Source of the DNA: an uncultured bacterium
Lineage (GTDB): Bacteria; Cyanobacteriota; Vampirovibrionia; Gastranaerophilales; Gastranaerophilaceae
Assembly (NCBI GenBank): GCA_950022695.1
Contig: CATLLN010000002.1
Location: 62,001-126,000 of the forward strand
Direction: 5' to 3'
Length of the DNA: 64,000 nt
Below the pieces are notes generated by a model that worked only from the letters and a program-made list of their open reading frames with translations, had not been told where the DNA came from and did not search any database. Position 1 is the stretch's first letter. Every line of letters begins with the position of its first letter. Below are positions 32,639 through 43,199 of this stretch, piece by piece. The position numbers and the translations under genes are program-made.

Positions 32639-34657
32639 ATGGAAAATGATAAAGAATTAATATATAAACTTTCAGAAGAATACGACAACGGTGCTGATGC
32701 TAAAATAATAGAACCTGAGTTAAAAAAATTACTTGAGCCATACAAAGACGGTTCAATCGGGCTTGCCCAGATAAACCCTATAGCAGGAGACATTGAATAC
32801 AACGCAGCAAAAGTTGTTAAATATATTAAACATGCTGAAAATATCGGACTTGATTTAGTTGTATTTCCGGAATTAATTCTTATGGGATATCCGATTGAAG
32901 ATACAATCGACAGACATCCTGTTATTGTTGAAGAAAACGTAAAATGGCTTAAAGAAATTGCAAAAATTACAACAAAAACTACTGCAATAGTCGGGTTTGT
33001 AGAACCCCGCAAATACGATAATCTTACAGGTAAAAAATATTACAACTCAGCTGCGGTTTTACAAAACGGTAAAATCACAGGTATCATAAGAAAATCACTT
33101 CTTCCGACATATTCGGAATTTAACGATTACAGATATATTGAACCTTCTCCTGTCGTAGGTTCACAGTGCGCTGATACTCTTGGCTGTTTTTCAGAAGAAA
33201 AAATCGAAAATTGTACAAAAACAAACCTTATCAGTGGTAAAAAATATGCAATTTCAATTTGCGAAGACTGTTGGAATAATAAAGAATTCTTTAATGACAC
33301 AACTCTATATTCACTTGACCCTATAGAAGAGCTTTCAAAAGAAAAACCGGATGTGTTTATTAACTGTTCAGCATCTCCTACAAGAGCGAAAAAAGAACAG
33401 CTTAAACACAATATGCTGTCATTTATTGCTAAAAAATATTCAACACCGATAATTTACGTAAATCAAGTCGGTGCAATTGATAATAGCTCATTTGACGGTT
33501 CAAGCAGAGTTTTTGACAAAGATGGAAAACTTCTTGCCCGCGCAAAATCTTTTAAAGAACAATTCATCATTGTTAATCCTCATAAAAATCTTGGCAAAAT
33601 CTACCCGCTTACAAAAGGACTTGAACAAACTCTTACAGAAGCAAAAGTTTATACACTTGAATACGAACCGGATTTAGAAAGAACCTATAAAACAATAATT
33701 CAAGGAATCCGCGATTACTTTATTAAAACAGGGTTTAAACGTGCAGTATTAGGATTATCAGGCGGCTTGGATTCAACTGTCTGCGCTGTGCTTTTGGCTG
33801 ATGCAATAGGTGCTGAAAATGTTTTTGGTATCAGTATGCCATCAAAAATTACAAGTAAAGAAAGTAAAACTGATGCAGAACTTCTTGCAGCAAATCTTGG
33901 AATAAATTTCACAGAAGCCTCAATTAAAGATATGGTTGAAACCACAAACAATTGCCTGCAAAGTTTATTTAAAACAGTAGAATCAAAATGGGATTGCCGT
34001 TACAAACAATCTTTCACTATGGATAATATCCAAGCCCGCTCACGCGCAATATTTTTATGGGGAATAAGCAACGAATTCGGAAGCTGTCTTCCTATTGCAA
34101 CATCTGATAAATCTGAACTTTATATGGGTTATGCAACAATCAACGGTGATATGTCAGGCGGATTTGCACCAATTGCAGATGTGCCAAAAACCAAACTTTT
34201 TGCCCTCGCCCGATGGCTTAATAAAAACAGAAAAGTAAAAAACGCAATTCCGGAAGCAATTATTCTCAAAAAACCGGGAGCAGAACTTGCAATTGACCCA
34301 AAAACAGGAAAACCTCTAATCGCTGAAGATGCACTTATGCCTTATGAATTCTTAGACGAAATAATCTGGAGAATCGAAAATAAAAAAGAACATTACTACG
34401 ATATGATGAATTCAGAATTTTTATACGAAAAGAAAAATTCAATTTCACAAGAACAAAAACAGCAATGGCTTGACAAATTTTACAGAAGAATGTCTACAGC
34501 ATTGTACAAATGGTCTATTCTGCCACCTTCTGTAATTGTTGATTCCAGATCTATTAATAAATATGATTACAAGCAGCCAATAACATCTTCTAGAATTAAT
34601 TATAAAGGATTGACGGAAAATGAAATAAGAGATAAAATAATGTTACTCAAACACTAG
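32639..34657 (+). CDS. nadE: Glutamine-dependent NAD+ synthetase
   Basis: Converts nicotinate adenine dinucleotide to NAD+, using ammonia made by its own glutaminase domain. The N-terminal nitrilase-like domain has Glu in VFPELILMGYP (about residue 80), Lys in RKSLLPTYSEF (about 149) and the nucleophilic Cys in ISICEDCWNN (about 207). The synthetase domain has the PP-loop LGLSGGLDSTVCAVL (about 373) and the ATP-binding ATSDKSELYMGYATINGDMS. Length 672. GAGGATAATAAA precedes ATG. It is 20 nt after the methylase gene. Confidence 0.95.
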   Translation: MENDKELIYKLSEEYDNGADAKIIEPELKKLLEPYKDGSIGLAQINPIAGDIEYNAAKVVKYIKHAENIGLDLVVFPELILMGYPIEDTIDRHPVIVEENVKWLKEIAKITTKTTAIVGFVEPRKYDNLTGKKYYNSAAVLQNGKITGIIRKSLLPTYSEFNDYRYIEPSPVVGSQCADTLGCFSEEKIENCTKTNLISGKKYAISICEDCWNNKEFFNDTTLYSLDPIEELSKEKPDVFINCSASPTRAKKEQLKHNMLSFIAKKYSTPIIYVNQVGAIDNSSFDGSSRVFDKDGKLLARAKSFKEQFIIVNPHKNLGKIYPLTKGLEQTLTEAKVYTLEYEPDLERTYKTIIQGIRDYFIKTGFKRAVLGLSGGLDSTVCAVLLADAIGAENVFGISMPSKITSKESKTDAELLAANLGINFTEASIKDMVETTNNCLQSLFKTVESKWDCRYKQSFTMDNIQARSRAIFLWGISNEFGSCLPIATSDKSELYMGYATINGDMSGGFAPIADVPKTKLFALARWLNKNRKVKNAIPEAIILKKPGAELAIDPKTGKPLIAEDALMPYEFLDEIIWRIENKKEHYYDMMNSEFLYEKKNSISQEQKQQWLDKFYRRMSTALYKWSILPPSVIVDSRSINKYDYKQPITSSRINYKGLTENEIRDKIMLLKH

Positions 34658-34731
34658 ATGTAAAGGATTGTAAAGGGTAAAAAACCAACTATAACTGTAC
34701 ATAAAAAAATCAAAACATATGATTAAAGTAA

Positions 34732-35880
34732 ATGAAATATTTTATGATATTATGTTCTCAAGGGAATTTAAGAGTAATGCAAAAATTTAATATTTTGAAG
34801 AGAATGTATAGACAATCTCCAATGGATTTTTATACTAAAACCAAAGATAGTACTATTATAAAATCCATCAATAATACTTCTTTGGGTTATAAATTTGACA
34901 AATTATTTTCAGAAGATGAAATAAATGCTGTTTGGCAACAGATAAGAGTGCATAAAAGATTTTCCGTAATTTTCATATTCCTGTTATTTATTATATTACT
35001 TTATGAATTTATATTTCCAAAATTCACATTTTTTATTAACAATAACTGGTATGTAAATGTTGTAATTATTCTTGCAATTATTTCTGCAGTGTCATATACA
35101 ATGACACTGATTTGTACAAAATTCTTTGAAAAAAAACTAAAAAAAGAGTTCGGGAATTTTGAAAATACAATCTTTTATTCCGCAAAAGATGTTGATAATA
35201 AATACTATAATATTTTCAAAACAGAACTGACAAAATTATTAATTGCATTGATTCTTTTAATTTCAAGCTGTGCATTCTTTTCACCTTTTGAATTTACCCA
35301 AAAACTCTTAGAAAAAGAACGTTTTAATGAAGTTATAAAAATTACAACAATCGGTTCTAAAATTTTCCCTATTGCTCCTCATTGGTATTCAATCCGCGGT
35401 TACGCTTATTTCCAGATAGATGAATACAAAAAAGCGATAGAAGATTTTGATAAAGCATATAAACTTGAAGCTGACGGATTTAATGTTATGAACTTTGATA
35501 ACAAAATCTTTGTTAGATATCATATGAAAGATTATGACACTGCAATAAAAGACTTTGATACTGAAATTCAAAATGCAAACAATGATAACGAACGCGACCA
35601 GTTTTTATGGGACAAAGCACAGTTTATGTATAACATAAAACAATATAAAAAAGCTTTGGAGCTTTATAATGACTTGATTATAAAAGCAGAAAATGACAGA
35701 ATATTCTTACTAAAAGACAGATTATATATGGAAAGAGCAGAAGTATATAAAAAGCTTGGTGAAAATGAATTAGCCAAAGCAGATATTGAAACAGCCAGCG
35801 CTGAAGAAGTTGATGTGAATAAAAATTATATCCCAAAACCAATGTTAATGCTTGATGAAGAAACTTTTTACTCTTATTAA
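34732..35880 (+). CDS. Membrane protein with C-terminal TPR repeats
   Basis: An N-terminal polar stretch (residues 1-80) is followed by membrane helices at about 83-101 (FIFLLFIILLYEFIFP), 108-130 (VNVVIILAIISAVSYTMTLI) and 163-182 (LLIALILLISSCAFFSPF). A TPR domain follows from about residue 195 (PHWYSIRGYAYFQIDEYKKA, DQFLWDKAQFMYNIKQYKKA). No function is assigned. TATGAT lies 8 nt before ATG and no ribosome binding site is present, so a leaderless start is possible. A shorter start at residue 16 (MQKFNILKRM) is equally plausible. Confidence 0.7.
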   Translation: MKYFMILCSQGNLRVMQKFNILKRMYRQSPMDFYTKTKDSTIIKSINNTSLGYKFDKLFSEDEINAVWQQIRVHKRFSVIFIFLLFIILLYEFIFPKFTFFINNNWYVNVVIILAIISAVSYTMTLICTKFFEKKLKKEFGNFENTIFYSAKDVDNKYYNIFKTELTKLLIALILLISSCAFFSPFEFTQKLLEKERFNEVIKITTIGSKIFPIAPHWYSIRGYAYFQIDEYKKAIEDFDKAYKLEADGFNVMNFDNKIFVRYHMKDYDTAIKDFDTEIQNANNDNERDQFLWDKAQFMYNIKQYKKALELYNDLIIKAENDRIFLLKDRLYMERAEVYKKLGENELAKADIETASAEEVDVNKNYIPKPMLMLDEETFYSY

Positions 35881-35882
35881 AA

Positions 35883-38507
35883 CTATTTTAAATCTTTTAA
35901 ATTCACTTTAATATCATTTGAGTTTAAATTACCATCAACTTCAACTCTGAAAATTGCCTCTTCATATGGTTCAGCTTTAATCGACGGAATAAGTTTTACT
36001 TTATCCCTGTACAAATTTTTTGTACGCTCCACCTTAAAAAGTAATCTGTATAAAATACTCAACGGAATCTTAAATATTCGGATTTTCTTTTCTGCGACTT
36101 TATTATGTCGTCCCCAGATACATAAACAACCGATTTCTGTGGCTATATTATAATACCCCTCAATAAACATAGAAAGATAATCGCTTTGAGAAAAGATTCT
36201 TACATCATCAACATCATCATTATTTATAATAAATGACCCGCGTAAATCGGAATAAAATACATTCGGTTTTGAAAAATCAATATTTGTAATTTTTGAAAGA
36301 GTAAACTTAATCGGTTTGTCTAAGAAAAATAATACTTTTTTCAACTTTGTCGGACGATTAAATATGAATTCTTTAGAACCAAGCCGCGGTAAAAAACCAT
36401 CCTGAATAGCAAATGAAGCATGTGCGTGAATATCATTTAATTTGTTTTTAGTTAAGAGATGAAGTTTCGCAAAACCTACCCCTTCGACTTGATTTGGAAG
36501 ATTAAAGATTTTTGTAGCGACTTCATTTGAATCAATTTCTAATGCAAGAAAATGAATGTCTGAATTATGACAGATTACATCATATTTGCCTTTCGCGCTC
36601 AATGTTCCTTTGGCATAATCTGTCTCAGGTATTATAAAATTAACAATATCATCTTTTAGATTACCCAAAATCTCGACATCATGAAGATAAAATTTTGAGT
36701 GAATTATTTCGCCAACTTTTATTCTGCCTTTTTTAATATCAATATTATGAACTTTATGTTTACCTGATTTTTCGCTATGAAATCCGGCTTTAATTGAATC
36801 TGCGTTACCACGTTTTACATAATATTTTTGCAGATAAATATCTATATCATTTACCTTTAAACCATTAGAAAAATCATTATCCGCATTGAGCAATAATTTT
36901 ATCGGAGAATCGAAAAACGTACCATCCGCATTGATTTTTAATAAATTATCAGAAGCCTTAACCGCAGTTTCTTTTAAATACAAATAATCACGATGATGGG
37001 TATCAAAAAGATTCAAAAATCCCGTAATATGTTTATTTATAAAATCATATTTTAAATCCGCATTAAATGTTCCATGATCCAAAAAGTCCTTTAAAAATGA
37101 CTTTATAAATACAACCGGAATATTATCGACAGTCTTTAAACTTATATATGATGGCTTGAAATATCCATTTCTTTTAATAAACAAACCATCACCTAAAAGT
37201 ATAGGCTTGCGACCTTTATCAATAAATTCATATTTATAATTTTTTAAATAAATTCTATCACCCTGTTTTAAAGTATGAGCACTTATTTGACGGTAACGTT
37301 CCATATTATCAAGATTTCCGTACTTGCTTATAAGATTATTACCGGGCTTTACACCAAGAATATATGTAATATTCACATCTTTTTTGTGAACCCTGTATTG
37401 AACTTTTGCACTTGCTCTGCCAATTATTTGAACAGGTTTAAAATACTTTTTGGTAAATTCATTTGTTAAATCTGAACGAACATTCCCAACAGTTCTAACA
37501 TCATCTGTTGCAATACCTGAGATATAAACATCCGTATAAACAGGTTCTCCGCCAAATGTACCGTTAGCTTTTGCCTGCATATTTCTGTCTTTAAATTCAA
37601 ATACAACATCCGGCAAAACTACAGGAATCATAAATTTGGAAAAATCCGCACGAAGCCCGTGAGTATGGCATTTCCCATTAACTCCGCTTTTGGAAAATCT
37701 TAAATCCACATCCATTTTCCCGTCAAAATTATGAAAATTCTCGATAAAATTTTTCTTGCCAAAATGCTTTAATCTATAAAAAAAAAGAAAGGCTTTTTCC
37801 AACTCCTCTACAGGTAAATCCCTGCCATACATATGCAAGTTCTTAAACTCTCCCGATACATAAAGTTTAGACTTCCCAAAATCAATTGATAAATCATCTA
37901 ATAATAAATTATCAGTATAATAAATAAAACCTTCTTTTCCTATATAAACAGGCTGTTTTGCATACGCACTGTCAAACCTCGCCAAAAACCCGCAGACTAC
38001 ACCGTCTTCTGTTTTTTGTGATATTAAGTTTGTAATTGTAACAGTGGATTTTTCATCCAGTTTTACAAAGACATTATTAATTTTTAAAATAGGGAAATAA
38101 CCAAGATTAAATGAGGATTTACCGGATTTTCTTTTTTGTTTTTCAGCAAAATCTTTTACTAGCGAAAAATCAGCATAAATATTGTCCAGTGTAACGGATT
38201 TAGGTTTTACAGACAAGACATTTGACTCATACAACAGCGAATCAAAATTTACTACATCTACACCCTTATCTGTTTGTGATAAGACTTTATTAACTTTAAC
38301 ATCAAAAGATAAATTCGGATTAGTTTTAAAACGAAAACCCTCAATATTAACCGGGAAACCCATTTTTTCAGCAATTAAATTTTCATACTTTTTTAGCATA
38401 AACCCTGAATTTAAAATAAAAGGTACTCCAAACAATAAAAATGAATAAAAAATTACTGATGCAAAAACAACTGATATAAAAATAATATTTAGTTTTGAAA
38501 ATTTCAT
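35883..38507 (-). CDS. AsmA/TamB-like envelope protein, 874 aa
   Basis: A single N-terminal membrane anchor (about residues 8-30) precedes a long periplasmic, beta-rich body with the AsmA-type opening (KKYENLIAEKMGFPVNIEGF, PNLSFDVKVNKV). Many strands of alternating hydrophobic residues follow. In other bacteria such proteins form inter-membrane grooves for phospholipid transport to the outer membrane. It pairs with the even larger AsmA-like gene upstream (about 53 nt away, with a hairpin between). The start has TG-T-TAGAAT with 6 nt to ATG and no ribosome binding site. The family call is by architecture and N-terminal motif. Confidence 0.75.
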   Translation of the reverse strand: MKFSKLNIIFISVVFASVIFYSFLLFGVPFILNSGFMLKKYENLIAEKMGFPVNIEGFRFKTNPNLSFDVKVNKVLSQTDKGVDVVNFDSLLYESNVLSVKPKSVTLDNIYADFSLVKDFAEKQKRKSGKSSFNLGYFPILKINNVFVKLDEKSTVTITNLISQKTEDGVVCGFLARFDSAYAKQPVYIGKEGFIYYTDNLLLDDLSIDFGKSKLYVSGEFKNLHMYGRDLPVEELEKAFLFFYRLKHFGKKNFIENFHNFDGKMDVDLRFSKSGVNGKCHTHGLRADFSKFMIPVVLPDVVFEFKDRNMQAKANGTFGGEPVYTDVYISGIATDDVRTVGNVRSDLTNEFTKKYFKPVQIIGRASAKVQYRVHKKDVNITYILGVKPGNNLISKYGNLDNMERYRQISAHTLKQGDRIYLKNYKYEFIDKGRKPILLGDGLFIKRNGYFKPSYISLKTVDNIPVVFIKSFLKDFLDHGTFNADLKYDFINKHITGFLNLFDTHHRDYLYLKETAVKASDNLLKINADGTFFDSPIKLLLNADNDFSNGLKVNDIDIYLQKYYVKRGNADSIKAGFHSEKSGKHKVHNIDIKKGRIKVGEIIHSKFYLHDVEILGNLKDDIVNFIIPETDYAKGTLSAKGKYDVICHNSDIHFLALEIDSNEVATKIFNLPNQVEGVGFAKLHLLTKNKLNDIHAHASFAIQDGFLPRLGSKEFIFNRPTKLKKVLFFLDKPIKFTLSKITNIDFSKPNVFYSDLRGSFIINNDDVDDVRIFSQSDYLSMFIEGYYNIATEIGCLCIWGRHNKVAEKKIRIFKIPLSILYRLLFKVERTKNLYRDKVKLIPSIKAEPYEEAIFRVEVDGNLNSNDIKVNLKDLK

Positions 38508-38513
38508 AGAATT

Positions 38514-38522
38514 ATTCTAACA
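38514..38522 (-). promoter_or_regulatory. Extended -10 box 6 nt before the AsmA-like gene (leaderless)
   Basis: Read leftward, TG-T-TAGAAT is followed by 6 nt and the ATG at 38507. It lies next to the hairpin that ends the upstream gene. Confidence 0.5.
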
Positions 38523-38526
38523 CAAG

Positions 38527-38556
38527 AAGGCGCCGGAGCAATAGCTCCGGCGCCGG
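38527..38556 (-). terminator. GC-rich hairpin after the large AsmA gene
   Basis: GGCGCCGGAGC-AATA-GCTCCGGCGCC (38529-38554) is a perfect 11-bp stem. The T-tract is poor, so it may attenuate rather than stop transcription. Confidence 0.65.
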
Positions 38557-38559
38557 AAA

Positions 38560-41500
38560 TTATTTGCTTTCTTTTTTGAATTTATCTTTAAATTTTTCAA
38601 TTATAGATTTATCTTCTTTTACGTCCTCTACAGAAGGTTGAGAAGCGGCTGCAGCTTGTTCTGCTCTTAATTTTATAAGTTCTTCCACTGATAAATTTTC
38701 TTCACCTGCTTGTGGTACAGGTATTGTATCAACAAAATTTTGAGCACTTTCTATTTCGGAATTCAATGCAAGCCACTTGAAAGATTTAATCATTTTTAAA
38801 GGTTTTCTTGTATCTCCGTGAAGTATAATTTGGAATTTTGTTGCATAATCATCTGATTTTCTTTCATCAAGCTCCGGTATAGCCTTCATTTCTTCTTCGG
38901 ATACTGCTTCACAGAAAATAGAAAAAGATTTTGCAGCTACTACATTTAAGCCCGGAGTATTTTTTATCAAATTAACAGGATTAATATTAGCAAGCGGTCC
39001 TAAATGATCAGAAAACGCAGAAGCAAGCTTACCACGCAATTTCAAATCTGCACTGTTATCAATCAGTCCGACTTTACCAGCTATATACATAGACATAACA
39101 TCTCCCTGTGATTTTATAGGAGAAACTTCCGCAAAACCATCTTTAAAGGTTAAATGCCCAAATAAAGAATTAAAATGAGAAGTATCAATTGTCACAATAT
39201 TTGTAATAACAGAACCAATTGTTGATGAGAAAAACGCGTTTTCTCTGATATTTTCAGCCATAAGGAAATTTTCGAATTTACCGAATGGTCCTAACTGACC
39301 GTCTTTTATATTAAAATCAGCAAAACCTTTCAGCGTTTTCATCTGTTCTTCCATTGTGACACCTTTTAATGAAATATCAGCAATAAAATTCAAATCACCT
39401 GACAGAGTATCTTTCATATCCATTACATCAAGCAAAATCTTTTCAACATCAAAATTTCTACCGCTTAATTTGGCATTAAGTTCAGTTGTAACAAGGTTCA
39501 TTGACACATCACCAATTACATTTCCTTTCATTGTCAATGTCCTTAAATCATTAAGATAAAAAATATTTTTAAACAATGAAATTCTTCCTGTAGTATTGTC
39601 TGCGACAATATTACCTGTAACAATTCTTCGAAGATTAATACTTCCTCTAAGGATTTCAACAGGAATATCAGCAGGCGAGGATGATGCGGTATTTGCTGAA
39701 GGCAGGGCTTTCATTGCCGCCTCTGAAACCTGCATAAGCTTATCTACATCAATAAGTCTTGAATTTACCCTGACATCTGCTAAACGCGAATTTGATAACA
39801 GATTCCAATTTGATAATATATTTATATTAAAATCCGAACCGTTCGAAATCACATCACGAATATTAACCCGTACATCACGAGTTCCAAGATGTGCATTTAT
39901 ATCTCGGACTGTAGTCATCAATTCAGGGATTCTCAAATTCCTTACATAAAAATTCCCGTCAATTTTCAAAGCATCAAGATACCCGAACAAATGAAGTTTT
40001 CCGCCAAAAATAAATTTTGACTGAGGGAATACACATATTGAACCGTTTAAATCATCTTTTACTGTTACTTTGAATAAATTTATGAACGGATTAGTACTCA
40101 GATTAGAAATCATAGCCCTAACTCTTACAATTTCTCTGGCATTGAGCAGATTTAAAGCTAAATTATCTCTAAACGGCGCAGATGGTTTTCTCAAATACAA
40201 TCCTGATTTATAAACCTTAACTACATCATCGTTTTTTTCGACCAGAAGCTGAACAAGAAGTTGTTTACCTATAATTTCATCAATTCTGACAGGAGTAATA
40301 TAAGAATTAGCACTTGATAACATTTGTACAACTGCTTTAACCTTATCACCTTTTGCTTCCATCTCAGCTTTTACGGGTACTGCGCCCTTTGAATCAAGGA
40401 AAGGTGCAACAGCATCACCTGCTAATATTTTCAAGTCAGAATCTGCTAAACTTCCTTTTAAATTAGCTTTAAATTGCGGGGTTGAAATATAATTTAAAAG
40501 TTGACCATTCAATGTTAATAAAGAATTTTTATTTAATCTTATATCAGAATCTCTTATAACAATATTTTTACTATCAATATCTGCAACAAGTATTTCATCT
40601 GCAATTACAGACCTTGTAGCAGGAATATCAACTCTAAAACCACGGTTTTTAAATTTGCCGCGAACTTCACCGGAGTAATTTAAAACACCAAAACGCGCAA
40701 GTTTATTTGATATCACAAAGGTTCCGGCTCTGTCATTAAATACAAAATCTTCTAAGTCTGCTTTACATAAAGCTAAAATTTCTTTTATTTCACCCCTGAC
40801 TTTTACATTTAAAGATAAGAAGCCTGATTTTAAATCATATGCATTTTTAACTTCTTTTGGTGCAAAAGCCAAATATAACCCCGGTAACGGAATTTTATTT
40901 GCTGTAATATTTATATTTGCAATAGAATCAGAATCTATTTTTCCTGAAATATCAAGCGGCTGTTTATTAATTAAAACATGTGTATTTTTTACTTCAAAAA
41001 TATTATCATCAAACAAGAAATTAGCATTAATATTATTAAATAAAAGCCCTATACTTTTATCAAAAATGTTACCGTCTCGAATAATAAATTTACCATCTGA
41101 TTTCAAATCCTGAAAATCTGTTTTAAAACGGAAGTTTGAGAATAAATACCCGCTTGCACTCATTTGAGCTATATCATTTTTCACATGAATTGTATCCAAA
41201 TATGCTTTTAAAATTGTCAAAATATTAGAAAAATGAACTTTTGTCGATTTTAAAGCGACTTCGGCAGAATGTTTTTTACCGTAATTAAACTTACCGGTAA
41301 AATTTAAATACTCACTGTCGGTTACAAACAGGTTAGAATCTACTTCACTTCTATAACCGTGAGCCGCAACCTTGAAATAAGATTTTGGAAGCTCTAATCC
41401 TGATAAAGTAACAGTCGTATTATCAATATTAAAAAATCCCTTTGCCCAAATTTTCTTATTTTTCTTATTTTGTCTTATTTTAAGCTTAGTACTTATATCA

Positions 41501-42300
41501 GATTTCAAATTATAATCACGATATACTTCAACAGGATTAACAAAAGGAAGCGCAAAAACCGCTTCATTATCTTCTTCTACCTGAGCTTTCGGAAACTCAG
41601 GTAGAAATGTATTTATATCAATATTTGCCGTAATATTTGTATCTTCATCGCTTAAAAATTTCGCATCTGTTTTTAATTTTGCAACTTTTCCGTTAAAATA
41701 TCCGAACTTTAACATTTCCCCTTTTAAAGTTAATTTATGAGAAGATTTTGTATCATCAATAACAACTTTATAGTTATTTAATTTCACGGAAGGAATAAAA
41801 ATTTTAATCTTAGAAACATCAAATGGGAGGCTGTCAACGTCTTCTGCCATAAATTTTGGAGGATTTAATCTGCGTTCTTCTCTTTGTTTATTAATTATAT
41901 CTTCATAAACTTTGGCGGCTTTAAACTTTTGCCCGTCCATAATTTCTACATTAAGATTCGGCGATTCAACATCAAAGGCGGAAACTCTTACACTCATTTT
42001 CAACAATGATGGTAAAAACAACTTTGTTCTAACAGAATCCGCACTAAAAAATACAGAATCATCAGGAAGTTTTACTTTTAAATTTTTAGCCTTAATACCT
42101 GCTTCCAATAAAGGACTTGTAATTAAATTAACACTGTCAAAATCAACAGTTACACCTGCATTATCTTTCACAAGCTGTTGGAGCTGAGGTTTATAATTAT
42201 TTAAATCAACAACATGCGGCAGTACCAGTAAAAATACCAAATATAAACACAAAATAAATGATAAAGCAGTATATCCCGTTATTTTCCAAAATTTATTCAT
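38560..42300 (-). CDS. AsmA-family envelope protein, 1,246 aa
   Basis: N-terminal anchor GYTALSFILCLYLVFLLVLP is followed by the AsmA start VVDLNNYKPQLQQLVKDNAG, with TSPLLEAGIKAKNLKVKLPD shortly after. The protein then runs as a very long series of beta strands. A C-terminal AsmA_2-type block includes LKGVTMEEQMKTLKGFADF and FNIKDGQLGPFGKFENFLMA, and a charged Ala/Glu-rich tail ends in a Lys-rich stretch. Predicted to span the periplasm and help move lipids between membranes; this implies an outer membrane. The start is ATG 42300 because CGGAGGG lies before it; the frame is open 15 codons more without a site. Confidence 0.87.
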   Translation of the reverse strand: MNKFWKITGYTALSFILCLYLVFLLVLPHVVDLNNYKPQLQQLVKDNAGVTVDFDSVNLITSPLLEAGIKAKNLKVKLPDDSVFFSADSVRTKLFLPSLLKMSVRVSAFDVESPNLNVEIMDGQKFKAAKVYEDIINKQREERRLNPPKFMAEDVDSLPFDVSKIKIFIPSVKLNNYKVVIDDTKSSHKLTLKGEMLKFGYFNGKVAKLKTDAKFLSDEDTNITANIDINTFLPEFPKAQVEEDNEAVFALPFVNPVEVYRDYNLKSDISTKLKIRQNKKNKKIWAKGFFNIDNTTVTLSGLELPKSYFKVAAHGYRSEVDSNLFVTDSEYLNFTGKFNYGKKHSAEVALKSTKVHFSNILTILKAYLDTIHVKNDIAQMSASGYLFSNFRFKTDFQDLKSDGKFIIRDGNIFDKSIGLLFNNINANFLFDDNIFEVKNTHVLINKQPLDISGKIDSDSIANINITANKIPLPGLYLAFAPKEVKNAYDLKSGFLSLNVKVRGEIKEILALCKADLEDFVFNDRAGTFVISNKLARFGVLNYSGEVRGKFKNRGFRVDIPATRSVIADEILVADIDSKNIVIRDSDIRLNKNSLLTLNGQLLNYISTPQFKANLKGSLADSDLKILAGDAVAPFLDSKGAVPVKAEMEAKGDKVKAVVQMLSSANSYITPVRIDEIIGKQLLVQLLVEKNDDVVKVYKSGLYLRKPSAPFRDNLALNLLNAREIVRVRAMISNLSTNPFINLFKVTVKDDLNGSICVFPQSKFIFGGKLHLFGYLDALKIDGNFYVRNLRIPELMTTVRDINAHLGTRDVRVNIRDVISNGSDFNINILSNWNLLSNSRLADVRVNSRLIDVDKLMQVSEAAMKALPSANTASSSPADIPVEILRGSINLRRIVTGNIVADNTTGRISLFKNIFYLNDLRTLTMKGNVIGDVSMNLVTTELNAKLSGRNFDVEKILLDVMDMKDTLSGDLNFIADISLKGVTMEEQMKTLKGFADFNIKDGQLGPFGKFENFLMAENIRENAFFSSTIGSVITNIVTIDTSHFNSLFGHLTFKDGFAEVSPIKSQGDVMSMYIAGKVGLIDNSADLKLRGKLASAFSDHLGPLANINPVNLIKNTPGLNVVAAKSFSIFCEAVSEEEMKAIPELDERKSDDYATKFQIILHGDTRKPLKMIKSFKWLALNSEIESAQNFVDTIPVPQAGEENLSVEELIKLRAEQAAAASQPSVEDVKEDKSIIEKFKDKFKKESK

Positions 42301-42391
42301 AAACCCTCCGTGTAAGTTACTTACCTTTGAGTATAAAATAAACATGCATCTATATCAGGAAACCGGATTTCTGAATTTACAATAAGAAATA

Positions 42392-42970
42392 TTATTTTAA
42401 TAAAAAACTATATTGTTGAAATAAAATTTCCAAAGATTCTTTTTCTGTATTTGTAATCTTATTAAACACAAAAATTGTATCTTTTGAAGGGTCAATTAAA
42501 CAAAATGCACCACAATATTTAATTAATTCGTTATAAGCATCTTTATCATATTTCAAACGATAATCTGCCGGCAGATTATCCCCATATATAACAAGATTAA
42601 AAGAATCCTGATACATATTTACCTGTTCTTTTACTTTTTTATAAAAAGACTGAAAATTTGAGATATTTTCTTTAACTTTCTTCTCCGGTGAAAATATTAA
42701 AACGGAAAACTTAGGCTTTGAATTATATACAGTATTAAAATCCTTATTGTTAACAAGAAAATCTTTTACAAAATTCGGAATCTGATAAACTGAATACCTA
42801 ACTCCGGTTTCTCTTAAATTATTAGCAAGAATCGGAGGAAGATATTGTGAAGTAACAGTTTTGAAATACCCATAGGATTCACCCGCTCTGGTCTTTGAAA
42901 ACATATAACTATTTTGCAAACTTTAAAATGCAATCACTAAAGCTATAATAAATACTAAAAAATGTTTCAT
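42392..42970 (-). pseudogene. Secreted protein interrupted by TAA inside its signal peptide
   Basis: ATG at 42970 opens a perfect signal-peptide start (MKHFLVFIIALVIAF), which is cut at codon 16 by TAA (42923-42925). The same frame then continues for 177 codons (SLQNSYMFSKTRAGESYGYF...) to 42392. Without the stop the two parts would make one exported protein of about 192 residues. The mature part is an alpha/beta protein of no recognised family (KFSVLIFSPEKKVKENISNF, SFNLVIYGDNLPADYRLKY). The shortened frame could start only at TTG or at an internal ATG and would then stay in the cytoplasm. A recent nonsense mutation is the simplest explanation. Confidence 0.6.
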
Positions 42971-42997
42971 ATATATTTATATACCAAAAATATTAAA

Positions 42998-43026
42998 TAA
43001 AAAAAAGAGCCTGCGAATGAGGCTCA
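42998..43026 (-). terminator. Minus-strand terminator without an obvious gene
   Basis: GAGCCT/AGGCTC (43007-43025) with a 7-nt loop is followed on the minus strand by eight T. No convincing minus-strand gene lies to its right, so a short RNA from 43030-43190 may end here. Confidence 0.6.
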
Positions 43027-43199
43027 TTGGAATTAAGAATAGCTGGAAGTATGAAAAAGATTAATTATATTAAACCTTATAAATAAATTTATACTATTAA
43101 CTAAATGGGTAAACTTTTTTTTTACAACTTTAATACTCGAATTTTTCATAAATAACCTGTTTGTGGTATTGTTTAAGTTATAAAAAGGAGCACTTATTA